A stretch of 64,000 nucleotides of DNA. It comes from Amycolatopsis sp. A133 (GTDB lineage Bacteria; Actinomycetota; Actinomycetes; Mycobacteriales; Pseudonocardiaceae). The notes beneath the pieces are model-generated. The model searched no databases and was not told the origin of the DNA. It was given only the letters and a program-made list of their open reading frames with translations. Where the stretch lies: positions 1-64,000 of the forward strand of contig NZ_JAVHJU010000007.1 of the NCBI RefSeq assembly GCF_031082405.1. The letters run 5' to 3'. Numbering within the stretch: position 1 is the first letter of the stretch; each line of letters starts with the position of its first letter. Below are positions 23,258 to 35,129 of the stretch, piece by piece. The translations under genes were made by a program, and so were the position numbers.

Positions 23258-24658
23258 TCACGCGGGCGGCAACGCCCGGCACAGTGCGTCGAGAGCCGCC
23301 CCGTAGGCGTGTTCCGGCGGCGTCGCGTAGCCGACCACCAGCCCGTCCATTGTGGACATGGTGCTGTCCGGGTGCCGGAAGGCGGCCAGTCCGTCCAGCG
23401 CCAGCCCCTGCCAGGCCGCGGCCTTCAGCGCCGCCTTTTCGGTGCCCGGCGGGAGGCGGAGCACGGCGTGCAGACCGGCGGCGATCCCGGTGACCGTGAC
23501 GTGCGGCGCCCGCTCGGCGAGCGCCGTCACGAGCCGGTCGCGACGGCGGCGGTAGCGCTGGCGCATCCGGCGGACGTGCCGGTCGTACGCGCCGGAAGCC
23601 AGGAACTCGGCCAGGGTGAGCTGGTCGAGCACGCCCGCCCACGCCTCGCGCTCGCCCTTCACGGCGAGCACGGGGTCGACGAGGTGCCCGGGCAGCACCA
23701 GCCAGCCGAGGCGCAGCGCGGGCGAGAGGCTCTTGCTGACCGAGCCGACGTAGACGACGTGCTCGGGGTCGAGGCCCTGTACCGCGCCGACCGGCTTGCG
23801 GTCGTAGCGGAAGTCGCCGTCGTAGTCGTCTTCGACGAGCACGCCGCCGGTCGCCCGGACGTGCCCGGCGACCGCCGTGCGGCGGTCGTGGTGCAGCGGG
23901 CCGCCGGTCGGGAACTGGTGCGCGGGCGTCAGCAGCACGGCCGGGACGGTCAGGTCTCCGACGCGCGCACCGTGCTCGTCCAGGGCCAGCGGGACCGTGC
24001 GGACACCCACGTCGGCGAAGAGCGAGCGGTGGAACGCGAGACCGTAGGACTCGACGGCGAGCGGCCCCGGCAGCACCGCCGGGAACAGCAGCCGCAGGGC
24101 GTGCGCGACCCCGGAGCACACGACGATCCGCTCCGGTGACGTCCGCACGCCACGGGCCCGTGCGAGGTACTGGGCGAGGGCTTCCCGCAGTTCCCGCCGG
24201 CCGCGCGGATCGCCGGGGCCGAAGGCGTCGTGGGGCGCCTCGTTCAGCGCGCGGCGCGCGGCGGCGAGCCATTCGGTGCGCGGGAACGACGTCGTGTCCG
24301 GCTGGCCTTGCCGGAGGTTGTGGACCGGCGCCGGCGCTCGCGGCGCCTTCTTCGGCACCCGCACGGGTTCGAGCGGCTCGGCGCGCTCGGCGACCCGGGT
24401 GCCGGAGCCCTGGACGGCGGTGAGCCAGCCCTCGGCGACCAGCTCGGCGTAGGCGTCGGCCACGGTGTTGCGGGCGAGCCCGAGATCGGCGGCCAGCGAC
24501 CGGTAGGGCGGCAGCCGGGTGCCGGGCGCGAGCCGCCCGGCACGGACGGCGTCCCGCAGGGCGGTGATGAGCGCGGCTCGTTTGCCACCCGGGCGCGGCA
24601 GCTCCAGGTGCAGGTCGGCGCCGAGCCGCTCCCCGGAATTGACCCACTCTTTTGCCAC
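23258..24658 (-). CDS. MocR/PdxR-type PLP-dependent transcriptional regulator
   Basis: The 466-residue protein fuses a GntR winged helix (about 20-90; RLPPYRSLAADLGLARNTVA) to a fold-type I aminotransferase domain. That domain has GDPRGRRELREALAQYL, VEDDYDGDFRYD and the PLP lysine in VGSVSKSLSP (Lys309). Such regulators sense amino acids or pyridoxal phosphate through the aminotransferase domain. The start is GTG 24658. It is divergent from the AhpD-like gene, and a 9-bp inverted repeat spans the gap, so it probably controls that gene. Confidence 0.9.
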   Translation of the reverse strand: MAKEWVNSGERLGADLHLELPRPGGKRAALITALRDAVRAGRLAPGTRLPPYRSLAADLGLARNTVADAYAELVAEGWLTAVQGSGTRVAERAEPLEPVRVPKKAPRAPAPVHNLRQGQPDTTSFPRTEWLAAARRALNEAPHDAFGPGDPRGRRELREALAQYLARARGVRTSPERIVVCSGVAHALRLLFPAVLPGPLAVESYGLAFHRSLFADVGVRTVPLALDEHGARVGDLTVPAVLLTPAHQFPTGGPLHHDRRTAVAGHVRATGGVLVEDDYDGDFRYDRKPVGAVQGLDPEHVVYVGSVSKSLSPALRLGWLVLPGHLVDPVLAVKGEREAWAGVLDQLTLAEFLASGAYDRHVRRMRQRYRRRRDRLVTALAERAPHVTVTGIAAGLHAVLRLPPGTEKAALKAAAWQGLALDGLAAFRHPDSTMSTMDGLVVGYATPPEHAYGAALDALCRALPPA

Positions 24659-24684
24659 AGAAATGCACCCTACAGGTGGGTCAA
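24639..24684. promoter_or_regulatory. Candidate MocR operator, TTGACCCAC inverted repeat
   Basis: TTGACCCAC at 24639-24647 and its exact complement GTGGGTCAA at 24676-24684 flank the divergent starts of the MocR and AhpD-like genes. The first arm lies within the first codons of mocR. Arms of nine bases separated by 28 bp are consistent with a looped or two-site MocR dimer arrangement. Confidence 0.45.
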
Positions 24685-24705
24685 CCGGGCCGTAGATTTC
24701 TGGTC

Positions 24706-25164
24706 ATGACGAACCGAGTGAACTTCGCCAAGACCGCCCCGAAGGCCTTCAAGGCCCTGATCGGCTTCGACGCCGCCGCCCGCGCCGGGCTCGACCCCGC
24801 GCTGGTCGAGCTGGTCCAGATCCGCGCGTCCCAGCTCAACCGCTGCGCCTACTGCCTGCACGTGCACACGTCGGACGCCCGCAAGGCCGGCGAAAGCGAG
24901 GAGCGGCTGCACATGATCGCGGTGTGGCCCGAGGCCACGAGCTTCTTCAGCGAGAAGGAGCAGGCCGCGCTGGGACTGACCGAAGCCGTCACGCTCCTTT
25001 CGGAGGGCGGCGTCCCCGACGACGTCTACGCCCGCGCCGCCGGTCAGTTCGGCGAGGAGGAACTGGCCCAGCTGCTGGCGCTGATCTTCACGATCAACAC
25101 GTGGAACCGCATCGCCATCACGACCGCGAAGGTGCCGGGCACGGACGAGCGGGCGGTCCGGTGA
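24706..25164 (+). CDS. Carboxymuconolactone decarboxylase / AhpD-like protein
   Basis: The 152-residue protein has the alkylhydroperoxidase signature ELVQIRASQLNRCAYCLHVHTSDARKAGE, seen in parts here, with the CxxC-type pair CAYC and the nearby His of the proton relay. The helical tail has LLALIFTINTWNRIAI. Such proteins reduce peroxides with partner thiols or act as CMD-like enzymes. ATG 24706 begins MTNRVNFAKTAP, the usual N-terminus. Control by the divergent MocR regulator is likely. Confidence 0.9.
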   Translation: MTNRVNFAKTAPKAFKALIGFDAAARAGLDPALVELVQIRASQLNRCAYCLHVHTSDARKAGESEERLHMIAVWPEATSFFSEKEQAALGLTEAVTLLSEGGVPDDVYARAAGQFGEEELAQLLALIFTINTWNRIAITTAKVPGTDERAVR

Positions 25165-25236
25165 AGCGCCCCGATGCGGCCTTGGTTGCGTTCGACGCGC
25201 CCGTCCCCGTGGACCGAGACCAACTGTGGTCCGGCG

Positions 25237-25272
25237 GGGTGGGACACGGTTGCCGGCAACCCTGTCCCATCC
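25237..25272. repeat. 36-nt near-perfect palindrome without loop
   Basis: Left arm 25237-25254 (GGGTGGGACACGGTTGCC) pairs with 25255-25272 with two mismatches and no loop. It lies in the 250-bp gap after the AhpD-like gene, next to the decayed SDR. It could be a terminator for the plus-strand gene or a strong cruciform; no second copy is seen in this window. Confidence 0.6.
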
Positions 25273-25416
25273 GGCCGGATCGACCGTTCAGCAGCCACCT
25301 CGCGAGAGGCGCAGCAGGCGTTCGCCCCCACCTACCGGACGCGCGACCGAAGCACCTGCCTCGGCGAACGCGGTCCTGCCCGTGATGTCGGTCATGATCG
25401 CGCTCCTCCGGGCGGC

Positions 25417-26036
25417 TTAGTCGGGGATGGCTCCGAGGCTCATGTTGGCCATGGTTCCGGCGATACCGGTGGCCCGGTCCGAGGCGATGAACGTGACGAC
25501 CTCGGCCATCTCTTGGAGGCTCGGCAGGCGTTTGCGGTGTGTCCGCTCGGCCACCATGGCCTGGAACTGCTCGCGAGCGATTCCGTGGGCCTTGGCGTGG
25601 ATGCCGAAGACCTCTTCGATCGTGCCGCTGTCGGGCATGCCCTGGGTCCGGACGCCGGCCACGCGTACGCCGGACGGCGCAAGTTCGACGGAAAGGTCCC
25701 TGATCAGGGCTTCCCCGGCGGCCATGTGCCGGCCGGCCAGGCGTGCGGTCAAGAAGCCGGCGCGTACGTGCTCGTTGACGGGTCGCATGAACTCCTCGAC
25801 GTCGAGCTCGACGAGCGGAACGCCCTGCAGCGTGGTGTTGCGGAGCCCGACGGCGTTGAACGAGATGTCGATGCGTCCCGCCTTCCCGATCACTGTGTCG
25901 AGGTGCTCGGCCTGCGCCCGGTGAGAAAGAGGCGTGCCCCCTCGCGCGCGAATGTTCTGGCGACGGCGTTACCGATGGCGCCGCCGGCTCCGTAGATCAC
26001 GGCCGTCTTGTTCCGGAGCAGCAGACTCGTGCTCAT
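25417..26036 (-). pseudogene. Decayed short-chain dehydrogenase/reductase
   Basis: ATG 26036 starts a good SDR N-terminus (KTAVIYGAGGAIGNAVARTF, a glycine-rich NAD motif), which hits TGA soon after LFLTGRR. The sequence resumes in another frame at about 25920 with AEHLDTVIGKAGRIDISFNA. It then jumps from AGRHMAAG straight to EALIRDLSVELAPSGVRV, losing the catalytic Ser and YxxxK segment. The end FIASDRATGIAG is normal. Two internal deletions therefore destroyed the gene. The intact SDR lies immediately upstream (26052-26774). Confidence 0.82.
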
Positions 26037-26051
26037 GGGCATGCCCTTCCG

Positions 26052-26774
26052 CTACCGGTTCCCGGCCGCGCCGACGAGCGTCGCGTTCTGACGTTCGAGC
26101 GCCTTGATCGCCCCGCTGTTCCAGCTGTCGGCAAGCGTCTGCGAGAAGGGATCGGGGAAGATCTCGTCCTCTCCCTTGGCCAGCCCGTCGAGGATGGCTG
26201 CGGCTACCGACTGCGGTGACGACTTCGGGATCTCGAGGTCGCGCACCATGTCGGTGTCCACGGGACCGGGCAGCACGGCGTGGACGTCCACGCCCTGGCC
26301 GGCGAGAGTGGCACGCAGGGACTGCGTCAACGAGAAGGCAGCCGCCTTGGAGATCGAGTACGCAGGACTGATGGGCACGGCAGCCACCGCAGCCAAGGAC
26401 AGCACGTTGACGATCGCGCCTTGCGACTCGACGAGCCGGGGCAGGAAGGCCTGCGTGACGGCGTAAGGTCCGAAGAGGTTGACCGCGAGGTGCCGCTCGA
26501 GGGCGGCTCGATCAGCCAGCTCTTCGTAGCCGTAGACGCCCGCGTTGTTGATCAGGACATCGAGCGAATCGACGGCCTCGGCGGCGAGGTTGATCCGGGC
26601 GGCGTCCGTCAGGTCCAGGACCAGCGGCGTGACGCGCTCGTCGGTGGGGTTCACGGCCTGCCGTGTGCCGGCGTAGACCCGTTCGGCGCCCCTGCTCAGC
26701 GCCTCCTCGACCAGCGCCCTTCCGATGCCGCGATTGGCTCCGGTGACCAGGACTGTCTTGCCCGTGAGTGTCAT
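26052..26774 (-). CDS. SDR family NAD(P)-dependent oxidoreductase
   Basis: The 240-residue classical SDR has TGANRGIGRALVEEAL as the cofactor-binding loop, DVLINNAGVYG, Ser in VNVLSLAAVAAV, and catalytic Tyr-Lys in AYSISKAAAF. PGPVDTDM follows the active site. The substrate is unknown. It is divergent from the ECF sigma factor across 153 bp and in line with the decayed SDR, separated by 15 bp, so the two were once one transcription unit. Confidence 0.9.
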   Translation of the reverse strand: MTLTGKTVLVTGANRGIGRALVEEALSRGAERVYAGTRQAVNPTDERVTPLVLDLTDAARINLAAEAVDSLDVLINNAGVYGYEELADRAALERHLAVNLFGPYAVTQAFLPRLVESQGAIVNVLSLAAVAAVPISPAYSISKAAAFSLTQSLRATLAGQGVDVHAVLPGPVDTDMVRDLEIPKSSPQSVAAAILDGLAKGEDEIFPDPFSQTLADSWNSGAIKALERQNATLVGAAGNR

Positions 26775-26927
26775 GCGTGCTCCTCATGAGGTGGAATCGA
26801 GCTGTCGATGGTGCAGACACCACGCTGCGGAGGAATTGGGCGGGCACGGTGCGCCCAGTTCTCGGCCGGCCCGGTGTCTGAACCGGAAAAGGGCCGGCAA
26901 GAACCGACACCGGGTGGGTGATGAGAC

Positions 26928-27941
26928 GTGACAGGGAGCGAGCTGATCGCGAGGGCGCAGGCCGGCGACGGCGAGGCGTTCCGGCAGGTGACCGAGCCAC
27001 ATCGCCGGGAGCTGCACATGCACTGCTACCGGCTGCTCGGCTCGTTCCAGGACGCCGAGGACGCTTTGCAGGACACGCTGCTCGCGGCGTGGCGGGCACT
27101 CGACCGGTTCGAGGGGCGTGCCTCGATCCGCACCTGGCTGTACCGGATCGCCACGAACCAGTGCCTCAACGCGATTCGCTCGGCCGGCCGTCGCCCGGCA
27201 AAGGAGTGGGATGTGCCCGAGGTCGAACCGCCCGAGCCGAGCCGGCTCGGCGAAGTCGTGTGGCTGGAGCCCTACCCGGACGCTCTCCTCGACGGCGCGA
27301 TCGCCGCGCCGCTCGGACCGGAAGCGCGCTATGAGCGGAAAGAGGCCATCTCGCTGGCGTTCGTCACTGCGCTCCAGCTCCTGCCGGCGCGCCAACGTGC
27401 CGTCCTGATCTTGCGCGAGGTGCTCGGCTACCCGGCGGCCGAGGTCGCCGGCATGCTCGGCGCTTCCGTCGATTCGGTCAACAGCGCACTCAAACGAGCT
27501 CGCGCCACGCTGGAACGGCGGCTCCCGCCGAGCGGGATGGCCGGTTCACCACCGGCGCCCGCCTCGCCGGCCGAAGAGGCACTCGTGGCGAAGTTCGCCC
27601 GCGCCTACGAATCCGGCGACGTCGACGCCCTGATCGGCCTGCTCACCGACGACGCTCGCGTCTCCATGCCGCCGATGCCGCTCGAATACCTCGGCCGCGA
27701 CGCCGTCTCCGGGTTCTACGCCGCGCTCATGAGCGCCAACCGGAAGTACTACCTGGTGCCTACGCGCGCGAACAGCCAACCGGCGTTCGGTACTTATCTG
27801 CGCTCGGGCAGCGATGGCATCCGGCGTGGGACGGGACTCGTGGTCCTCACCTTGGCCGGCGATCGGATCAGCGCCGTGACCCGTTTCGACAACAGCGTCC
27901 TTCCGTGGTTCGGGCTTCCGCGGTCCCTGCCCGGCAACTGA
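26928..27941 (+). CDS. ECF sigma factor with C-terminal SnoaL-like domain
   Basis: The 337-residue protein has sigma region 2 (ELHMHCYRLLGSFQDAEDAL, then IRTWLYRIATNQCLNAIRSA) and region 4 (ALQLLPARQRAVLILREVLG, then VAGMLGASVDSVNSALKRA). A SnoaL/NTF2-like domain occupies about 205-330. This layout matches the SigG/TIGR02960-like group, in which the fused domain replaces a separate anti-sigma factor. No anti-sigma gene is adjacent. GTG 26928 starts the conserved SELIARAQAGDGEAF. The divergent SDR gene may be a target. Confidence 0.9.
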   Translation: MTGSELIARAQAGDGEAFRQVTEPHRRELHMHCYRLLGSFQDAEDALQDTLLAAWRALDRFEGRASIRTWLYRIATNQCLNAIRSAGRRPAKEWDVPEVEPPEPSRLGEVVWLEPYPDALLDGAIAAPLGPEARYERKEAISLAFVTALQLLPARQRAVLILREVLGYPAAEVAGMLGASVDSVNSALKRARATLERRLPPSGMAGSPPAPASPAEEALVAKFARAYESGDVDALIGLLTDDARVSMPPMPLEYLGRDAVSGFYAALMSANRKYYLVPTRANSQPAFGTYLRSGSDGIRRGTGLVVLTLAGDRISAVTRFDNSVLPWFGLPRSLPGN

Positions 27942-27995
27942 CCTCCTGCTGGTTGTCCGTGCCCGGGAACCCGAACCGACGCGGCCCGCCTACGA

Positions 27996-28032
27996 CAGGC
28001 GGCCGTGGGAGTCCAGAACCCACGGCCGCCTG
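27996..28032. terminator. Bidirectional terminator stem-loop between sigma factor and MFS genes
   Basis: CAGGCGGCCGTGGG at 27996-28009 pairs perfectly with 28019-28032 around a 9-nt loop. It sits in the 116-bp gap between the convergent sigma-factor (stop 27941) and MFS (stop 28058) genes. The stem is very GC-rich and lacks a T-run. Confidence 0.75.
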
Positions 28033-28057
28033 CCTTGACCAGCAGTAACCTTGTCGG

Positions 28058-29518
28058 TCAGTCCGCGAGGGCGAGCAGATCCTCTTCCACGACCGGTTCC
28101 ACGGCGGTTTCCCGCTTCCGGGCCACCAGGCCACTGGCCGCGATGAGCAGGCCCAGCACCGCGATCCCGGTGACCACGCTCAGCGCGGGTGTCAGCCCGG
28201 TCAGCAGCGCGGCGGGCGAAGCCTCCCGGCCGCCGTTGGCCGTCAGGACCGCCGTGACCACCGCCAGCCCGATCGCGCCGCCGACCTGCAGGGATGTGTT
28301 CAGCAGCCCGCCGGCCAGGCCCTGCTCGTCGTCGGCGATGCCCGCCGTTGCCTGGATGTTGAGCGAGGAGAACGCCAGCGTGAAGCCGATGCCGAGCAGG
28401 ATCATGCTCGGCAGGACCGCACCCGCGTAGCCCGAGTGCTCGTCGACGCGCAGGAACAGCGCGTAGCCGATGACGTGCGCGACCACGCCCGCGAAGATCG
28501 TGCGGGGCGTGCCCACCCGGTCGATCAGCGGCTCGATGCGCGGGGAGCCGAACGCCACGATCAGCGCCGCCGGCAGGAAACCGAGCGCCGTCTGCAGCGC
28601 GGACCAGCCCAGCACCCGCTGCAGGTAGAGCATCACGACGAACTGGAACCCGATGTACGCGCCGAAGAACAGCGCGCCGCCGAGGTTGGCCCTGGCCAGC
28701 GGGCCGGACCGCAGGATGCCCAGCCGCAGCAGCGGGTGGGTGCTGCGCTTTTCGATGATCACGAACGTCACCAGCAGCGCCGCCGCGACGACGAACGTGA
28801 TCAGCGTGCGCGGTGCGGCCCAGCCGATTTCCGGGGCCTCGACCACGCCGTACACCAGCAGCAGGGAGCCGGCGGCGCCGGTGATCGCCCCCGGGAAGTC
28901 GTAGCCGCGGCCCTCTTCGCGCCGGTAGGACGGGATCAGCTTCCACGCCGCGACCAGTGCCACCAGCGCGATCGGCGCGGGCAGCAGGAACGTCCAGCGC
29001 CAGCCGACCTCGGTCAGCAGGCCGGAGAACACCAGCCCGGCCGAGTAGCCGCTGGCCCCGAACACGGCGAAGATGCCGATCGCCTTGTTGCGGGCCGGAC
29101 CTTCCTGGAACGTCGTGGTGACGATGGACAACGCGGCCGGCGCGGTGAAGGCCGCGGCCAAGCCCTTGATGAAGCGGCTCGCGATGAGCAGTGCGCCGTC
29201 GTCGACGAGACCGCCGAGCAGCGAAGCCAGCGCGAACACCGCGACGGCAATGAGGAACACGCGGCGGCGGCCGAGCAGGTCGGCGGTGCGGCCGCCGAGC
29301 AGCAGCAGCCCGCCGTAGCCGAGCACGTACCCGCTGACGACCCACTGCAGCGCGTTGGTGGACAAGCCGAGGTCGGCCTGGATGGCGGGGAGCGCAACCC
29401 CGACCATCGACACGTCGAGCGCGTCGAGACCGATGACGATCGAAACGGTGAGCAGGACACCCCAGAGACGTGCGTCCCACCGGGTCGAGGTGGTGGACAA
29501 GGACACGGAAGAACTCAT
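28058..29518 (-). CDS. MFS drug-resistance-type transporter (DHA2-like)
   Basis: The 486-residue protein has about fourteen spans. The opening LDVSMVGVALPAIQADLGLS and motif A GGRTADLLGRRRVF are typical of H+-coupled drug efflux pumps of the DHA2 group. ALQWVVSGYVLGYGGLLLL and the antiporter segment GASGYSAGLVFSGLLTE are also visible. It exports hydrophobic compounds by proton antiport. It is divergent from a MarR regulator across an 86-bp gap packed with ATGCA dyads, which implies drug-induced expression. Confidence 0.9.
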   Translation of the reverse strand: MSSSVSLSTTSTRWDARLWGVLLTVSIVIGLDALDVSMVGVALPAIQADLGLSTNALQWVVSGYVLGYGGLLLLGGRTADLLGRRRVFLIAVAVFALASLLGGLVDDGALLIASRFIKGLAAAFTAPAALSIVTTTFQEGPARNKAIGIFAVFGASGYSAGLVFSGLLTEVGWRWTFLLPAPIALVALVAAWKLIPSYRREEGRGYDFPGAITGAAGSLLLVYGVVEAPEIGWAAPRTLITFVVAAALLVTFVIIEKRSTHPLLRLGILRSGPLARANLGGALFFGAYIGFQFVVMLYLQRVLGWSALQTALGFLPAALIVAFGSPRIEPLIDRVGTPRTIFAGVVAHVIGYALFLRVDEHSGYAGAVLPSMILLGIGFTLAFSSLNIQATAGIADDEQGLAGGLLNTSLQVGGAIGLAVVTAVLTANGGREASPAALLTGLTPALSVVTGIAVLGLLIAASGLVARKRETAVEPVVEEDLLALAD

Positions 29519-29530
29519 GGCGGCGATGTT

Positions 29531-29591
29531 ACATGCACGCGCATCTAATGTCCAAGCATTTAATGCAGTTGCATCTGATGTGTGTGCATGC
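29531..29591. promoter_or_regulatory. Overlapping ATGCA dyads, candidate MarR operator array
   Basis: The MFS-MarR gap carries ATGCACGCGCAT (29533-29544), GCATTTAATGC (29556-29566), ATGCAGTTGCAT (29563-29574) and GATGTGTGTGCATGC towards 29591. All share ATGCA/TGCAT halves. Several overlapping dyads between a divergent pump and its MarR regulator fit cooperative repression of both genes. Confidence 0.55.
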
Positions 29592-29604
29592 TAAGTTGGT
29601 CGCC

Positions 29605-29979
29605 GTGAGCGACGTCGCCGAGAAGGAACTGGTCCAGGAGTGGCACGACCTGCTGGCCCGCTACTCGGCCGTGTTCAGCACGCTCGAGTGCCGCCTGCAG
29701 GAGCGCCACGGCATCGGCGCGAACGAGTTCGAGGCCCTGGAGCGGGTCGCGACCGGCGAATCCAAGTGCCGGTCGGCCGACCTCACCGAGGCCATCCACC
29801 TCAGCCAGAGCGCCACGTCCCGCCTGGTCGCCCGCCTGGAGAAGGAAGGCCTGGTGGAGCGCGCGCTCTGCGAAGTGGACCGGCGCGGCATCTTCGTCAC
29901 GATCACCGACGCCGGCCGGGAGAAGTACCTCGCGGCCAAGCAGACCCACCGCGAAGTGCTGCGGGAAACCCTGGGCTAA
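29605..29979 (+). CDS. MarR family transcriptional regulator
   Basis: The 124-residue winged-helix protein has CRSADLTEAIHLSQSATSRLVARLEKEGLV as recognition helix region, in parts, and the wing CEVDRRGIFVTITDAGREKY. GTG 29605 is preferred, since the codons before it run through the operator array; ATG 29578 is a possible longer start. It ends 4 bp inside the convergent HtrA-type gene. It probably represses the divergent MFS pump. Confidence 0.88.
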   Translation: MSDVAEKELVQEWHDLLARYSAVFSTLECRLQERHGIGANEFEALERVATGESKCRSADLTEAIHLSQSATSRLVARLEKEGLVERALCEVDRRGIFVTITDAGREKYLAAKQTHREVLRETLG

Positions 29980-31280
29980 CCGACCGGCCCTTCGATCGCC
30001 TTGACCTGCACCTGCTGCCGGCCACCGGCGGCGCCGGTCACCGACAGCGTCAGCTCGTCGCCCGGGTGGTGGGTGTCCATCACGTTCGTCAACGTCGTCG
30101 CGGAGTCGACCGGCTTGCCGTTGATGGCCGTGATCACGTCGCCGGCCGCGAGGCCCGCCTTCTGCGCCGGTCCGCGCTGGACCACCTCGCGGACCTTTGC
30201 GCCGCCCTGGCCGTCGGACACCGAGACGCCGATGAACGCCGTCTTGCCGATGTGGATCTTGTCCGACGCCTGGCCCGCGACGATCCGGTGCGCGATGTCG
30301 ACGGCCTGGTCGATCGGGATGGCGAACCCCTGGCCGGCGCCGCCGCTGCGGCGCCCGTTCAGCTGGTAGCCGGTGGACGCGGCGGTGTTCACGCCGATGA
30401 CCTGCGCGTCCGCGTTGACGAGCGGGCCGCCGGAGTCACCCGACTCGATGTTCGCCCGGACCTGGATGAGCCCGGTTAGCTGCTCGGACGACCCGCTGGA
30501 CTCGTCCGAGGCGGTGATCGACTGGTCCAGCGCCGTCACCGTGCCGGGTGCGGGTACCGGGTCGCCGCCGCGGCCGCCGGCGTTGCCGAGACCGAGGATC
30601 TGGTCGCCGACCTGGACCGTGGACGAGTCGCCGATGGACGCCGTGGGCAGGCCGGACGCGCCCTTCAGCTGCAGGACCGCGATGTCCTCGGTGCGGTCGT
30701 AGCCGACCACTTCGGCCGGGTAGGTGTCACCGGTGCCGATGCTGGTGACCTTGATGCTGGTCGCCCCGGCGACGACGTGGTTGTTGGTCAGCACCTCGCC
30801 GTCGGCGGTGAGCACGATGCCGGTGCCCGCCGCGGCCGCGCCCTGCAGCCCGAGCTGGGTGTTGATGTTCACGATGGCCGGGTTGACCTTCGCCTTCACG
30901 GCGTCGACGTCGAGCACCGTCTTGGCCGCACTGGGCTGCCCGGAGAAGCCGAAGTTCTGGTTCCCGCCCGCGGTGGGGGCGGCCGCCCCGGAGATCAGGT
31001 GCCCGATCCCGAGCCCGGCGACCACCGCCAGCGCGATCGCGGCAACCGCGACGGTCAGCGCCCGCAGCGGGTGGCTCCGGCGCGGGGGTGGCTGGTAGGC
31101 GGGCTGCTGCGGGTAAGCGTAGATCGGTTGGGTGTACGGCTGTCCCCACTGGTCCCGGGGCTGGTCGTACTGCTGCCGGGGGTACCCGTTCTGCCCGTAG
31201 TACTCCGGCGGGTACCCGCCTTGGCCGTAGCCGTACGGGTACTCGCCGCCGCCTCGCGGTCCTCGGTCGTCCTCGCTCAT
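29976..31280 (-). CDS. S1C (HtrA/DegP-like) serine protease with PDZ domain
   Basis: The 434-residue membrane-anchored protease has a Tyr/Pro/Gly-rich cytoplasmic N-terminus (1-66) and one span (about 73-97). The trypsin-like domain has His168 (TNNHVVAG), Asp199 (RTEDIAVL) and Ser283 (ESGDSGGPL). A C-terminal PDZ domain (about 345-425; GLAAGDVITAINGKPVDS) completes it. It would degrade or sense misfolded proteins outside the membrane, as mycobacterial PepD/HtrA do. No adjacent two-component system is seen. Confidence 0.92.
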   Translation of the reverse strand: MSEDDRGPRGGGEYPYGYGQGGYPPEYYGQNGYPRQQYDQPRDQWGQPYTQPIYAYPQQPAYQPPPRRSHPLRALTVAVAAIALAVVAGLGIGHLISGAAAPTAGGNQNFGFSGQPSAAKTVLDVDAVKAKVNPAIVNINTQLGLQGAAAAGTGIVLTADGEVLTNNHVVAGATSIKVTSIGTGDTYPAEVVGYDRTEDIAVLQLKGASGLPTASIGDSSTVQVGDQILGLGNAGGRGGDPVPAPGTVTALDQSITASDESSGSSEQLTGLIQVRANIESGDSGGPLVNADAQVIGVNTAASTGYQLNGRRSGGAGQGFAIPIDQAVDIAHRIVAGQASDKIHIGKTAFIGVSVSDGQGGAKVREVVQRGPAQKAGLAAGDVITAINGKPVDSATTLTNVMDTHHPGDELTLSVTGAAGGRQQVQVKAIEGPVG

Positions 31281-31375
31281 GCGCAGCTCCAGCTCTCGGC
31301 CAGCCTCCGGCTCTTACCAGGAAACGCCCCTTTCCTGAGAATTTCCTTGCCCGGTTCCGTGGACTTGCTGTGGAT

Positions 31376-35118
<3,743 letters not shown>

Positions 35119-35129
<11 letters not shown>

